NCBI GenBank assembly: GCA_963728975.1
Contig: CAVSMF010000001.1
Span: 62,001-126,000, forward strand
Direction: 5' to 3'
Length of the DNA: 64,000 bases
From: DATFCK01 sp963728975
GTDB lineage: Bacteria; Verrucomicrobiota; Verrucomicrobiia; Chthoniobacterales; UBA10450
Shown piece after piece: positions 44,717 to 54,016 of the stretch (its first letter is position 1; each line of letters starts with the position of its first letter). Position numbers and translations under genes: made by a program. A model generated the notes under the pieces. It searched no databases, was not told the origin of the DNA, and saw only the letters and a program-made list of their open reading frames with translations.

Positions 44717-46321
44717 TTAATATCTCCTGGCCGGCGAAGGAGTGGGAGTGGCCTGGGAAGCTTTGATATCCTGTTCCATTTTTCGAAGCAGGGCGGCGGC
44801 GGGCGCGTCGGGGACGACCCGCAAAACACTCCGGATGAGCTCGAGAGCCCGGCGCGGTTTCTTGTCTTTGAAATAAGTCGCGGCTTGCTCGATGACGACG
44901 CGCAATATGTTGTCCCGTTTGTTGTAGCAGGCGCGGGCCTGCAGGAAATAGGTGGTGGCGACGGACAAATTTCCTTCCGCTTCTTCCATCAGGCCGAGGT
45001 CTTCGAGCATCGGCCCGTTGCGCGCGCGGACAGCTGTTTGGCGCGCCAGGGAACGGTAGTCCGCCGCCGAAAGGGATCCATTTTTCACTGCGAAGTCATG
45101 ATACGTTTTCCAATCCTGATTTGCCTTGCTTACCTCCCGGGGCGCGGCCAGCTGCAGCCACGACGAATAGGGGCGGTAGAGCGGGTCGCCGACCATCACC
45201 GTCATCCAGGAAAGTTCCGGGACCGACATATAAGCGCTCTCGGCAAAAGTGAATCCGTGAAGGAGCCGATCGTTCAGAATATCCAGATGCGGTGTCAGCT
45301 GGAGAAATGGCTCATAAACATTTCCAGTGCTGGCGGCGGCGCCTCGGGCAATCAACGGAGCAACCCACCCGGCATTCGCGTCCCGCAATGTGCTGGCGCT
45401 AAAGGAATGGATGTGAACCGCCACCGCGCCCGGCACAAAACGGAAATCAAGCTGATTGAACGGCCCCGAAATCCCGCCCGCGTACCAGCCATAATAGAGG
45501 GCGCAATCGCTCATCGGAAAGCCGTCTGGAAAAACTGCCGGCGAATCGTCGAGAACAACGGGAATCCCAACCTTGTGCAATTGCTCGACAATATTGGCCA
45601 TCCATTTATCGCCCAGTTCCGATCCCGGGGCCGAGTGATGCGAGGCATCGACGTAAGCGCGCCCCCAAAGTCCGTTTTTTTCCGCAGCCAGTGAATCGGT
45701 AATCATCCGCCGGACGATGGCCGGGGTGGGCGCATCCAGACGGCAAACCAGAAGCATATTTGCATTGGCAAAATCCTCGACTCCTCGAAAATTCTGAAAG
45801 TAAGGATTCGGGATTGCCCCCGAAATCGGGTGGTTGGGAGATGCGAGCATCGATAGCTCGGAATCGACCGAAGCTTCATTGTGCACGGCAATCGGCCCGG
45901 TCCCGGGTTTTTCGCCGGGGGGTGTTTCAGCGGTGGGGCGAATTTTGAGCGGGATCCCCCTGATCAGGGCCACAAACTGAATGGAACTGGAATCGACTTG
46001 CTCTTTTCCATCGACGTCTTTACGCAACGTCCACCAGTGCCGCTCCTTAAAAACTTCCCGGAGCGGTCGAGCGATTGTCGCTTCGTAGTCATCCCGGCTG
46101 ATATCTTCATCGGTGGCACAGTCCAACCCAACCATGTGATCGCGGGCGATCCCGCGTTGTTGCATGTAAAACTTCGCCAACCCGGCCGATTCTTTGTCGG
46201 CCTCGTTGTAGACCACAATGGTGGCTTGGGCGAGAGGGGCTTCCGCGCCATAACCGGACGGAACCAGAATCCCAAACAGGATCACCGCGGGGGCGAGAAG
46301 GCGAAATGAATTGAACATCAC
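44717..46321 (-). CDS. TIGR03790 family secreted protein
   Basis: The protein has 534 residues. A signal peptide (MMFNSFRLLAPAVILFGILV) precedes IVVYNEADKESAGLAKFYMQ and RGIARDHMVGLDCATDEDIS, the start of the TIGR03790 domain. QFVALIRGIPLKIRP, WMANIVEQLHKVGIPVV, PMSDCALYYGWYAGGISGPF and ESAYMSVPELSWMTVMVGDPLYRPY-like motifs follow. A C-terminal tetratricopeptide-like helix region (about 420-520) ends in a Pro/Thr tail. Function of the family is unknown. It begins at the stop of the PhnP-like gene (4-base overlap). Confidence 0.85.
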   Translation of the reverse strand: MMFNSFRLLAPAVILFGILVPSGYGAEAPLAQATIVVYNEADKESAGLAKFYMQQRGIARDHMVGLDCATDEDISRDDYEATIARPLREVFKERHWWTLRKDVDGKEQVDSSSIQFVALIRGIPLKIRPTAETPPGEKPGTGPIAVHNEASVDSELSMLASPNHPISGAIPNPYFQNFRGVEDFANANMLLVCRLDAPTPAIVRRMITDSLAAEKNGLWGRAYVDASHHSAPGSELGDKWMANIVEQLHKVGIPVVLDDSPAVFPDGFPMSDCALYYGWYAGGISGPFNQLDFRFVPGAVAVHIHSFSASTLRDANAGWVAPLIARGAAASTGNVYEPFLQLTPHLDILNDRLLHGFTFAESAYMSVPELSWMTVMVGDPLYRPYSSWLQLAAPREVSKANQDWKTYHDFAVKNGSLSAADYRSLARQTAVRARNGPMLEDLGLMEEAEGNLSVATTYFLQARACYNKRDNILRVVIEQAATYFKDKKPRRALELIRSVLRVVPDAPAAALLRKMEQDIKASQATPTPSPARRY

Positions 46322-47106
46322 AATTCAAGCTTCAATCCGTCATAAGCAATGTAAGTGTCGGATGGAAATTCCGATTCGGCCGTTTGAGGAAGTTCATGAC
46401 AGATGTGAGTGAAATAGGTACTCGCAGGGCGAACACGACGGGCCGCTGCAATGGCCTGCCCAACGCTGAGGTGAGTCGGATGCGGTTTGTGCCGCAGCGC
46501 GTCAATGATCAGGACTTTGACGCCTTCGATCTGGCGCGCCACCGCATCGGGCACACCGCTGCAATCGCTCAGGTAAGCAACCAGTTTAACACCGTTACGG
46601 GCGAACAGATACCCATTTACGGTCGCGTTTCCATGTGGCACCGGCAAAGGCGTGATCACCGTCTGTCCCAGCAGGAACGGACCGCTGATCACGTGCGGTT
46701 CCGGTTTGAGATAACCCGGAAACGGGTTCAGGGCTTTGAAAGCGAACTCAAACACGCGTTCCAGGTCGCGCATCGTGTCGGCCGACGCGTAAACCGGCAT
46801 GGAACCGCGGGCGTAGGAGAAGCGCCGCAGATCGTCGAATCCCATGATGTGATCGGTATGCGAATGGGTAAAAACTACCGCATCGACGTCCCGGATGTTT
46901 GCCCGGAGCGCCTGGGTCCGAAAGTCGGTTCCGGTGTCCACTACCCAGGAGCATTCGGGCGTCTGAATATAAATGGAAGAACGCAACCGCTGGTCGCGCG
47001 GATCGCTCGATCGGCAGACCGCGCAATCGCACCCGATCATCGGGACGCCCTGAGAGGTGCCGGTTCCCAGGAAAGTCAGATTGAACTGGGAGCCCGGTCC
47101 GCCCAT
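46318..47106 (-). CDS. MBL-fold metallohydrolase, PhnP-like
   Basis: The ATG at 47104-47106 gives 262 residues starting MGGPGSQFNLTFLGTGTSQG. The metal-binding motif FTHSHTDHIMGFDDLR is typical of PhnP-type enzymes; further His lie in HGNATVNGY and DALRHKPHPTHLS. GCDCAVCRS near the N terminus may bind a structural zinc, as in PhnP. It probably hydrolyses cyclic or other phosphodiesters. The frame is open upstream to 47190 without similarity. The divergent recN starts 126 bases away. Confidence 0.88.
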   Translation of the reverse strand: MGGPGSQFNLTFLGTGTSQGVPMIGCDCAVCRSSDPRDQRLRSSIYIQTPECSWVVDTGTDFRTQALRANIRDVDAVVFTHSHTDHIMGFDDLRRFSYARGSMPVYASADTMRDLERVFEFAFKALNPFPGYLKPEPHVISGPFLLGQTVITPLPVPHGNATVNGYLFARNGVKLVAYLSDCSGVPDAVARQIEGVKVLIIDALRHKPHPTHLSVGQAIAAARRVRPASTYFTHICHELPQTAESEFPSDTYIAYDGLKLEL

Positions 47107-47232
47107 TGAACGGACCTCTTCCGTGGCCTGCGGGCTAAGGCTTTCGGAGTTGAGGGTTGAGGATTGCGTTGGCAAGCTGGAAAGGTCCAACCTTCAACTC
47201 AACTCGCAACCCCGCACACTCAACTTTTCGAA
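47107..47232. repeat. Inverted spacer repeat between the PhnP-like gene and recN
   Basis: ggagttgagggttgaggatt on the left and caaccttcaactcaactcgc with aaccccgcacactcaactt on the right are inverted GAGTTGAGGGTTG-like words. The divergent promoters must lie in or beside it. Confidence 0.55.
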
Positions 47233-48900
47233 ATGGCGATCCAGCTCAATTTGCTGCGAATCAAGAATCTGGCCCTGGTCGAGGAACTCGAATGGCAGAT
47301 CTCGCCGGGCTACATCGCGGTTACCGGCGAAACCGGCGCCGGCAAATCGATCATTATCGGCGCGTTGCAGCTGTTGCTCGGAGAGCGGGCCGACAAATCG
47401 CTGATCCGCACCGGAGCCGATGTTTGCACGGTGGAGGGTGTATTCAGCGGAAAAGAACTCGAGAAGCTGAACTCGGAACTGAACGAGGCGGGGGTCGAGG
47501 CCTGCCAGGATGAACTGATAATCAAGCGAACGCTTGGCTTGACCGGCGCAAATCGTCAGTTCATCAACGGCTCACCTGCTACTCTGGCCGTTCTCAAGGG
47601 ACTCGGCGATCGGCTGGTCGATCTGCATGGCCCGCACGATCACCAGTCGCTTCTTTCAGTGGAGAAACAGCTCGACCTCCTCGACGGTTTCGCTGATGCC
47701 GGCGAAATACTGGCTGAGTACCAAAAGGATTTCGGGCAATTGCAGGCACTGATTTCGGAGCATACATCTCTGAATACAGCCGAGAGAGCCCGGGAACAGG
47801 AGCTGGATCTGCTCCGCCACCAAACTCGCGAAATTGCCGCGGCAAAATTGGAGCCGGGCGAGGAAGAGCAGATCGAAACTCGCTACCAACTGGCCAGCAA
47901 CAGCAAACGTTTGATTGAACTTGCTTCTTCCATTTCTCAGCGCCTAACCGAAGCGGATGATTCGATCCTCTCCCAGCTGGGCGAGACCCAAAGACTCCTG
48001 CGCGAGCTGGAGAAAATCGATCCCTCGATCTCGCAGTTTGCCGCCGGACATGAAACCGCCGTGGTTGAGCTTTCCGAAATTGCCCGATCGCTTTCCAGCT
48101 ATGCCGAGAAGCTCGATCTCGATCCCACCCAGCTTGCGGCCCTGGAACAGCGCGTTTCCCTTTTCGAGACTTTGAAGCGAAAATATGGCGGGTCCATCGC
48201 CGAGGTAATCGAATTCGGCCGACGCGCCGAAGAGCGAATGCGGAAAATCGAGGGACGGGATGCCGAACTGGAACGACTTTCATCGGAAATTGAAATTTCC
48301 CGGGCAAGCTTGAACAAAAGCGGCGAGGCGTTGCGGAATCTGCGCCGGAAAGCGGCTCCAAAACTGTCCCGGACTGTCCGGACCAACCTGGCCGATCTGG
48401 GGTTTCGCCAATCGGAGTTTGAGGCACAGCTCACGCCGTTAGCGGAACCGCGGGCAAAAGGATTCGATTCGCTCGAGCTTCTTTTTTCTCCGAATCCCGG
48501 CGAACCGCTGAAACCGTTGCGCGCTATTGCGTCGAGTGGCGAGATCTCGCGTTTGATGCTGGCGATAAAATCCGTCCTGGCCGCCCAGGACGCGATTCCG
48601 CTGCTGGTATTCGATGAGATCGACGCGAATGTGGGCGGAGAGATTGCCCATGCCGTCGGGGCAAAGATGCAAACGCTTGCCCGGGAACATCAGGTGATTT
48701 GTATCACCCATCTTCCACAGGTTGCGGCGACGGCGTCTGTCCATTTCGTCGTAACCAAGGAGATAACGCGGGGGAGAACCCACTCCCAACTCCGGGAAGT
48801 TACCGGAAAGGCGCGCCAGGAAGAGATTGCCCGAATGTTAGGCGGGAAAAGCGAATCGTCTCTTAAACTGGCAGCCAGTCTCTTGAACGGCGGCCGGTGA
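47233..48900 (+). CDS. recN: DNA repair protein RecN
   Basis: The ATG at 47233 gives 555 residues starting MAIQLNLLRIKNLALVEELE. It is an SMC-like ATPase: Walker A GETGAGKSIII (from residue 32), a coiled-coil centre, the signature AIASSGEISRLMLAIKSVLA and Walker B LLVFDEIDANVGG. ICITHLPQVAATA ends the head domain. It acts in recombination repair of double-strand breaks. An upstream open stretch to 47164 lies in the spacer repeat. Confidence 0.95.
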   Translation: MAIQLNLLRIKNLALVEELEWQISPGYIAVTGETGAGKSIIIGALQLLLGERADKSLIRTGADVCTVEGVFSGKELEKLNSELNEAGVEACQDELIIKRTLGLTGANRQFINGSPATLAVLKGLGDRLVDLHGPHDHQSLLSVEKQLDLLDGFADAGEILAEYQKDFGQLQALISEHTSLNTAERAREQELDLLRHQTREIAAAKLEPGEEEQIETRYQLASNSKRLIELASSISQRLTEADDSILSQLGETQRLLRELEKIDPSISQFAAGHETAVVELSEIARSLSSYAEKLDLDPTQLAALEQRVSLFETLKRKYGGSIAEVIEFGRRAEERMRKIEGRDAELERLSSEIEISRASLNKSGEALRNLRRKAAPKLSRTVRTNLADLGFRQSEFEAQLTPLAEPRAKGFDSLELLFSPNPGEPLKPLRAIASSGEISRLMLAIKSVLAAQDAIPLLVFDEIDANVGGEIAHAVGAKMQTLAREHQVICITHLPQVAATASVHFVVTKEITRGRTHSQLREVTGKARQEEIARMLGGKSESSLKLAASLLNGGR

Positions 48901-48918
48901 ATGCTTTCAGCAGTAGGC

Positions 48919-48944
48919 AGGGCTCGCCGGAGCTCACCCCTCCA
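48919..48944. repeat. Single REP-like element after recN
   Basis: Read on the minus strand, TGGAGGGGTGAGCTCCGGCG then AGCCCT matches the word at 30292-30315 (TGGAGGGGCGAGCTCCCGCG). It lies between two convergent genes. Confidence 0.6.
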
Positions 48945-48963
48945 TTCTCCGGCTGCGCGCGGT

Positions 48964-49548
48964 TTACTTCAGGCCGAGCGGGAGCACGGTTTTCCCAAAC
49001 AACTCATTCAGGACTTGGGCCAAACCGGTGTAAACGGCGGAGAGACCGCAGAATACTCCCTCGTAACCGGTGGCATGTCGGAAGGCCGGTCCCGCGCCCG
49101 TGAAATCGCCGATCGCGAGCAGAAAAAAAAGAACCGTCAGGGTGGCGAAGACGACCTGCAGGGCCCGGTTCAGTCGGAGAGTAGCGATAAACATGACTCC
49201 TGTAAAAATCCCCCACATGGCCAGATACGCGGCCATTGCCGCGGCATTGGATTGCGCCGCCCATCCGAACTTGGTCAGCAGAATCATGGCGACCAAGGAG
49301 AGCCAGAACATTCCATAGGAAGTGAACGCGGTTACGGCGAAGGTGTTGCCTTTCTTCCACTCCATGATCCCGGCAATGACCTGGGCGACACCTCCATAGC
49401 AGATGCCCATCGCCAGGACCATGCTGTTGAGTTCGTAGAATCCGGCGTTGTGCAAATTGAGCAACACCGTGGTCATGCCAAAGCCGAGCAGGCCAAGCGG
49501 AGCTGGATTCGCGGTGGTATCTCTGATCAAAGTAGTGGGCTCGTTCAT
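48964..49548 (-). CDS. satP: Acetate uptake transporter (GPR1/FUN34/SatP family)
   Basis: The protein has 194 residues with six membrane helices. The family signature NPAPLGLLGFGMTTVLLN is at the N terminus, followed by FYELNSMVLAMGICYGGVAQ and GNTFAVTAFTSYGMFWLSL. The family moves acetate and succinate across the inner membrane. It stands alone. The convergent neighbour is recN. Confidence 0.92.
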   Translation of the reverse strand: MNEPTTLIRDTTANPAPLGLLGFGMTTVLLNLHNAGFYELNSMVLAMGICYGGVAQVIAGIMEWKKGNTFAVTAFTSYGMFWLSLVAMILLTKFGWAAQSNAAAMAAYLAMWGIFTGVMFIATLRLNRALQVVFATLTVLFFLLAIGDFTGAGPAFRHATGYEGVFCGLSAVYTGLAQVLNELFGKTVLPLGLK

Positions 49549-49631
49549 CCGTTCAATGTCTTAAAAGGAAGATTCCTATTGCAACAGTAATATCGGCTGG
49601 CGGCGTTGCCGGCCACGGCTACAAGACGGGC

Positions 49632-49763
49632 GTGCTGAATTATGTCTGGATGCTGCTGATCCTGGCAGCCGTCGCCATTGGGGCATGGAACGACCTATTA
49701 AAAGAGGTAACGAGTGGCGCACTCGATGGGGCGAAGACCGCGGTTACGATTTCCCTGGGATAA
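49632..49763 (+). pseudogene. Remnant of a spore maturation protein A (SpmA)-like gene
   Basis: A GTG at 49632 begins 43 codons: VLNYVWMLLILAAVAIGAWN, then DLLKEVTSGALDGAKTAVTI and SLG, followed by TAA. This is the first quarter of SpmA-type nucleoside-recognition membrane proteins (LNYxW...AKTAVTIxLGL). Beyond the stop, attgagacatggcgctt and nearby bases look like the decayed continuation. The complete protein would have about 200 residues or more. No other part is seen, so this is a fragment left by deletion. The rest of the 430-base gap (49549-49979) holds no other gene I can support. Confidence 0.6.
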
Positions 49764-49979
49764 ATTGAGACATGGCGCTTAATCTGCCCGGGCGATGCTG
49801 TGATTAACCAAGAGTTAAATGGGTAAAGAGGATATCAGGTTGCAACAGGCCAGAGTTGGCCAGCCACCCGGCCCAAACCGGCGGAACAGGCGTAACCCTC
49901 TTTACGGTTAACGATAACTTCGTATGGCGCTTCATTTTTCCCTCGCCAGGCGCTGAATTTTATCGTCCGATATTTGAAC

Positions 49980-51161
49980 ATGATTCAACGCGACTACCTC
50001 ATCATCGGCAGTGGCCCCGGCGGGGCAAGCGCATGTGAAGGCATCCGCAAATACGACAAGCGCGGCTCGGTTACTCTGGTCGGCGCGGAAGTCTCGCATC
50101 CTTATAACCGTTGGATGTTGTCGAAGACTTTTCTTCGGGACAAGACGCCGCCCTTGAAGAAGCTCCCTCTGCTTGATCCCACCTGGTACAATGCCCACAA
50201 GATCGAGACTCGGCTGGGAACGATGGTCACGCAGCTCAACATCGAACGCCGGCTGGCGGTTCTCGGCAACGGCGAGTGCATTGAGTTCAACAAAGCCTGC
50301 CTCGCCATGGGCAGCCGGCCGGTCCGGCCACCGGTTGCCGGTGTCAATCTGGGCAACGTTATCTATCTGCGCACCGTCCGCGACGCTCTGGCATTGCGGG
50401 AAATGGCCGGCCTGGAAAAAACCGTGATGATCGTCGGCGGCGGCTTACTGGCCTGTGAAGCGGCTGCCAGCTTGCGGGCCATGAAGTTGAAGGTGGGCCT
50501 CATGCATCGAAACAGCGTATTATTAAACCGCTACATCGACCCGGAGGCTGGAGCCTGGTTAACCGAATACTTCGCCAAACATGGCGTGACCATGCTGATG
50601 GGCGAGAGCCTGAACGGCTTCGAAGGAAAAACCGTTTTGCGAAATATTCAGACGAAAAGCGGCAACCGGGTGCCGGCCGGTCTGGCCGTGGTCGCCTGCG
50701 GAGCCGAGCCGAACCTCGAGCTTGTTAAAAACACGCCTCTATCCGGCCCCCATGGCTCACCCGTCACTGATTACTTGGAAACCGAAGAAAAAGGAATCTA
50801 CGCCGTTGGGGATCTGGCCTTTTATCCAGATCGCATCATGGGCGGAGTCCGGCGCCAGACTCATTGGGAGAACGCCCGGGACCAGGGTCTTATCGCCGGC
50901 GCCAACATGACCGGCAAAAAACGGCAGCGCTACGAGCAAATACCATATTTTTGGACCGAAATGTTCGATCTGCACTTTGATTTTGTGGGCGACTTTAGCA
51001 TTCCTCCGACGCGGATCGATTTGCGCGGTACCTACCCAAAGAAACGCTTTGCCGCCCGCTACTATCAGGGTGATCGGCTCCGGGCCATCCTCCTTTGTAA
51101 TCATACGACCCGCGATGTCGATTCTGCCAAAACGGAACTGCGGACTGCGCTGGGAAAATAG
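49980..51161 (+). CDS. FAD/NAD(P)-dependent oxidoreductase (ferredoxin reductase-like)
   Basis: The ATG at 49980 gives 393 residues starting MIQRDYLIIGSGPGGASACE; a TTG two codons upstream is possible. The first dinucleotide motif is GSGPGGASACEGI (FAD). The second is VMIVGGGLLACEAAASLRAM (NAD(P)H). The FAD-binding end motif is GIYAVGDLAFYPD. HWENARDQGLIAGANMTG and the C-terminal reductase domain fit rubredoxin or ferredoxin reductases. The electron acceptor is unknown; no ferredoxin gene is adjacent. Confidence 0.88.
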   Translation: MIQRDYLIIGSGPGGASACEGIRKYDKRGSVTLVGAEVSHPYNRWMLSKTFLRDKTPPLKKLPLLDPTWYNAHKIETRLGTMVTQLNIERRLAVLGNGECIEFNKACLAMGSRPVRPPVAGVNLGNVIYLRTVRDALALREMAGLEKTVMIVGGGLLACEAAASLRAMKLKVGLMHRNSVLLNRYIDPEAGAWLTEYFAKHGVTMLMGESLNGFEGKTVLRNIQTKSGNRVPAGLAVVACGAEPNLELVKNTPLSGPHGSPVTDYLETEEKGIYAVGDLAFYPDRIMGGVRRQTHWENARDQGLIAGANMTGKKRQRYEQIPYFWTEMFDLHFDFVGDFSIPPTRIDLRGTYPKKRFAARYYQGDRLRAILLCNHTTRDVDSAKTELRTALGK

Positions 51162-51320
51162 ATAAGGCGCGAGCGAAGGCCTAACCGGCCAGCTCTCGCC
51201 TGGGTCCGGAGTACGAGCGCCCCGAGCCGCGCCTGGAATGGGCGTTGCCGGAGGGCCTGCCCCCTTGGCTAACTCAAAATTCCGCCAACTCTAAAAACTA
51301 ACGGCGTAATGGTCCTGGGC

Positions 51321-51809
51321 TCATTGGAACTCGGCCGGAATTTTCAGTTCATCGTTCCGGACTCGAACCAGTTTCCAATCCCACGGTTTCCCGGAGATCC
51401 GGCGCCATTGCAGCTCAAACGGCGTTTGCAAGTTGTTCACTCGCTCCTTGATTAGCGTCATGACCTCGCCGGCATCACCATCGACAATGATCCGGGCGCG
51501 CCAATATCCGGTTGCACCCTCGATCCGAACATCTGGTCCCATCTTGGTAATGCGAACATTGCGAATGTACCTGAAAACTTCCCGTGTTCGTTCCAGAACG
51601 AGACTCCGATCGTCGCCCCATTGATCTTGATAATCGCTGCCGAGAAAGGAAGAAAAACGCGTCCAATTCTTGTGCGCGATGGCTTCCACCAAATGGTCGC
51701 TGTGTAATGCGACCTGGCGCTCCGGCCGCCAAAGCCAGATCAGGAATAGCCCAATTAACAGAACCAGGCTCAAGCCGCCGTAGAATCCTTCTCGAAACCA
51801 ACGGGACAT
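51321..51809 (-). CDS. Membrane-anchored hypothetical protein (NTF2-like fold possible)
   Basis: The protein has 162 residues. One helix (FYGGLSLVLLIGLFLIWLW, residues about 9-28) anchors a domain with HLVEAIAHKNWTRFSSFLGS, then REVFRYIRNVRITKMGPDVR and WRARIIVDGD. The alpha-beta pattern, an N-terminal helix with KNW..F..F followed by a curved sheet, resembles NTF2/SnoaL-like domains, but no family is certain. It is separate from both neighbours. Confidence 0.65.
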   Translation of the reverse strand: MSRWFREGFYGGLSLVLLIGLFLIWLWRPERQVALHSDHLVEAIAHKNWTRFSSFLGSDYQDQWGDDRSLVLERTREVFRYIRNVRITKMGPDVRIEGATGYWRARIIVDGDAGEVMTLIKERVNNLQTPFELQWRRISGKPWDWKLVRVRNDELKIPAEFQ

Positions 51810-51938
51810 CTGATTGACGGTAAACCGGTCTCCTGCAACCTGCTAATCCAACCAGCAACCGCAACCAACCCTCGGATCCAGAGCGCTGCCAGCAAGCGCG
51901 GCATGGGGGGTGCTGATTTGAATTAAAACCTTTCTTCT

Positions 51939-52022
51939 ATGCTGACTGTCGGTTTCTTCGCGATCGCTGTGGTCATTGTCCTCGGGTGTGTTTGGTGGGC
52001 GTGCGTGAACGACATCGACTAG
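51939..52022 (+). CDS. Very small single-helix membrane peptide (possible)
   Basis: A 27-codon frame reads MLTVGFFAIAVVIVLGCVWW then ACVNDID. It is a clean single membrane helix with a charged end, located 12 bases before the receiver-protein gene on the same strand. No ribosome binding site is obvious. It may be a real small membrane protein or chance. Confidence 0.3.
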   Translation: MLTVGFFAIAVVIVLGCVWWACVNDID

Positions 52023-52034
52023 ACCTAAGCCAAT

Positions 52035-52859
52035 ATGCTCGATCACGAAGATTTGAAGTGGATCGCCACCACTTCCACCGAACTGAACTCGATCCTGCAG
52101 CAGATCGCGCGCTATTCCGATCTGGCCCGCCGCCACAAAAGCGAACCCAACTATATTGACCTGCTCGGTGAACGCGTCGACCGCGCGTCCAAAACCGCCC
52201 AGGCCCTGTTTGATCGGGTTACCTCAAAAATTTTGGAGCAAACCGCGGCAAAAGCTGCCATCCCTCCCAAACCGCCCCATGTCCCATTCACCGTGCTTCC
52301 GCCGCCGGCTGGACCGGTGTCGCCTCCTGCCGCGAAAGCGCCGGCCAACCCGCCGCTGCCCCTGCCTGGTTTCGCTCAGTCGGCTGATTTGCCTCAGCCC
52401 GCGAAAAATTCCGGAAGCAGTTCGCCCCGTCCGGTCCCCGACATCGAAATCAAGAATCCGAAAGGCAACCGTGAGCTCCTGTTGCTGATCGAAGACGAAA
52501 CAGAGGTGGCTGAACTCGCGGCAGAAATGCTGGCAGACGAAGGCTACAAGGTAATTCTGGCCGGCGATGGTTTCCAGGCTCTCAAAATCTACGAACGGGC
52601 TGGCAAACAGATCGGTCTGGTCATCCTCGATTACTTTCTTCCGGTGATGGATGGCGACGCCGTTTTCGACGAATTGAGGGCTCTCAATCCCGACGTCAAT
52701 GTCGTCTTAAGCAGCGGGTTTGCCGAGCAACACAAAGTCAGCGCCATGCTGGCTCAAGGCCTCAGGGGCTTTATCCCCAAGCCGTATACCCGCGAAAAGC
52801 TGCTGACTCAGGTCCGCTCGGCCCTGGATGCAACCCGGCAGGCTTTGACCCCACGATAG
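52035..52859 (+). CDS. Response regulator with N-terminal helical domain and C-terminal receiver
   Basis: The protein has 274 residues. Residues 1-65 are helical and resemble a degenerate dimerisation domain of histidine kinases (LNSILQQIARYSDLARRHKS), without the His in the usual HExx context. A Pro-rich linker (about 75-140) leads to a receiver domain with acidic pocket LLIEDETEVAELAAEM, acceptor Asp in LVILDYFLPVMDG and Lys in FIPKPYTREKL. There is no DNA-binding output. It lies 68 bases upstream of the PilT pair and may control twitching motility; that is inferred. Confidence 0.8.
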   Translation: MLDHEDLKWIATTSTELNSILQQIARYSDLARRHKSEPNYIDLLGERVDRASKTAQALFDRVTSKILEQTAAKAAIPPKPPHVPFTVLPPPAGPVSPPAAKAPANPPLPLPGFAQSADLPQPAKNSGSSSPRPVPDIEIKNPKGNRELLLLIEDETEVAELAAEMLADEGYKVILAGDGFQALKIYERAGKQIGLVILDYFLPVMDGDAVFDELRALNPDVNVVLSSGFAEQHKVSAMLAQGLRGFIPKPYTREKLLTQVRSALDATRQALTPR

Positions 52860-52927
52860 CACTGCCCACCGCAGGTCGGGAACCCGCCTTTCTGGCATTG
52901 ATTTAGCTCTGATACCCGGCGACGCCC

Positions 52928-54010
52928 ATGGCTCGCATTGACGCTTTCTTCAAACTGATGGCGGAACAGAAAGCTTCCGACCTCCATCTTTCCACCAGCA
53001 ATCCGCCCATGCTTCGGATCAATGGCGACCTGGTGCGGGTGGACTATCCGGCGCTCCAAAACGACGAGCTCAAGGCGATGGTCTACGAGATCGCGCCGGA
53101 AGGCAAAATCAAGATCTTCGAGGAAACTCTCGATGTCGATTTCGGATACGAGGTGCCCGGCATCGCCCGGTATCGCGCCAATTTCTTTCAGCAAAAATCC
53201 GGCATTTCCGCCGTTTTCCGGTTGATTCCTGCAACCGTGCAGACGGTCGACGAACTTGGTTTGCCGGCAGTCCTCAAAAAATTTCCAATGCTCAAAAAGG
53301 GCCTGGTTCTGGTGACCGGACCGACCGGCTCGGGCAAATCGACGACCTTGGCCGCCATGGTCGATTACGCCAATCTCCAGCGGCAGGACCATATCATCAC
53401 CGTCGAAGATCCGATCGAGTTCGTTCACCGGAGCCAGAATTGCCTCGTGCAGCACCGCGAGGTTGGGGTTCACACCCGGTCGTTTGCCAGCGCATTGCGC
53501 GGGGCTCTCCGCGAAGACCCGGACATTCTGCTCGTTGGTGAAATGCGCGACCTGGAGACGATTGAGCTGGCCCTGACTGCGGCCGCAACCGGCCACCTGG
53601 TTTTCGGAACCCTGCACACGTCCAGCGCGTCCAAGGCCGTCGATCGCGTGATCGACGTTTTTCCCACCAATCAACAGAACCAAATCCGCGCCACGCTGGC
53701 GGAATCGCTCAAGGGTGTGATCGCGCAAAACTTGTTCAAGCGCATTGACAAGCCCGGCCGGGTTGCCGCGCTGGAGGTGTTGGTCGTCGATGTCGCCATC
53801 GCCAATCTGGTTCGGGAAGGGAAAACCCATCAAATCCCCGGCATGATCCAGGTGGGCAAGAAAAAGGGGAACCAGCCGCTCGACGATGCAATCATGGACC
53901 ACTTGCGCAACATGCGGATTTCCCCGGAGGAAGCTTACGACAAAGCCATCGACAAGAAGAAGTTTCGCGTATTTCTCAAGGAACCGCCCTTGGACGCTTC
54001 GGAAGAGTAA
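52928..54010 (+). CDS. pilT: Type IV pilus retraction ATPase, PilT family
   Basis: The protein has 360 residues. Walker A GPTGSGKST starts at residue 131. The Asp box ITVEDPIEFVH, Walker B region DILLVGEMRDLETIELALTA and His box TGHLVFGTLHTSSASKAVDR are complete. The N-terminal PAS-like domain starts MARIDAFFKLMAEQKASDLH, as in PilT. It depolymerises pilin from the base of type IV pili. A second paralogue follows after 6 bases. Confidence 0.94.
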   Translation: MARIDAFFKLMAEQKASDLHLSTSNPPMLRINGDLVRVDYPALQNDELKAMVYEIAPEGKIKIFEETLDVDFGYEVPGIARYRANFFQQKSGISAVFRLIPATVQTVDELGLPAVLKKFPMLKKGLVLVTGPTGSGKSTTLAAMVDYANLQRQDHIITVEDPIEFVHRSQNCLVQHREVGVHTRSFASALRGALREDPDILLVGEMRDLETIELALTAAATGHLVFGTLHTSSASKAVDRVIDVFPTNQQNQIRATLAESLKGVIAQNLFKRIDKPGRVAALEVLVVDVAIANLVREGKTHQIPGMIQVGKKKGNQPLDDAIMDHLRNMRISPEEAYDKAIDKKKFRVFLKEPPLDASEE

Positions 54011-54016
54011 TCAATC

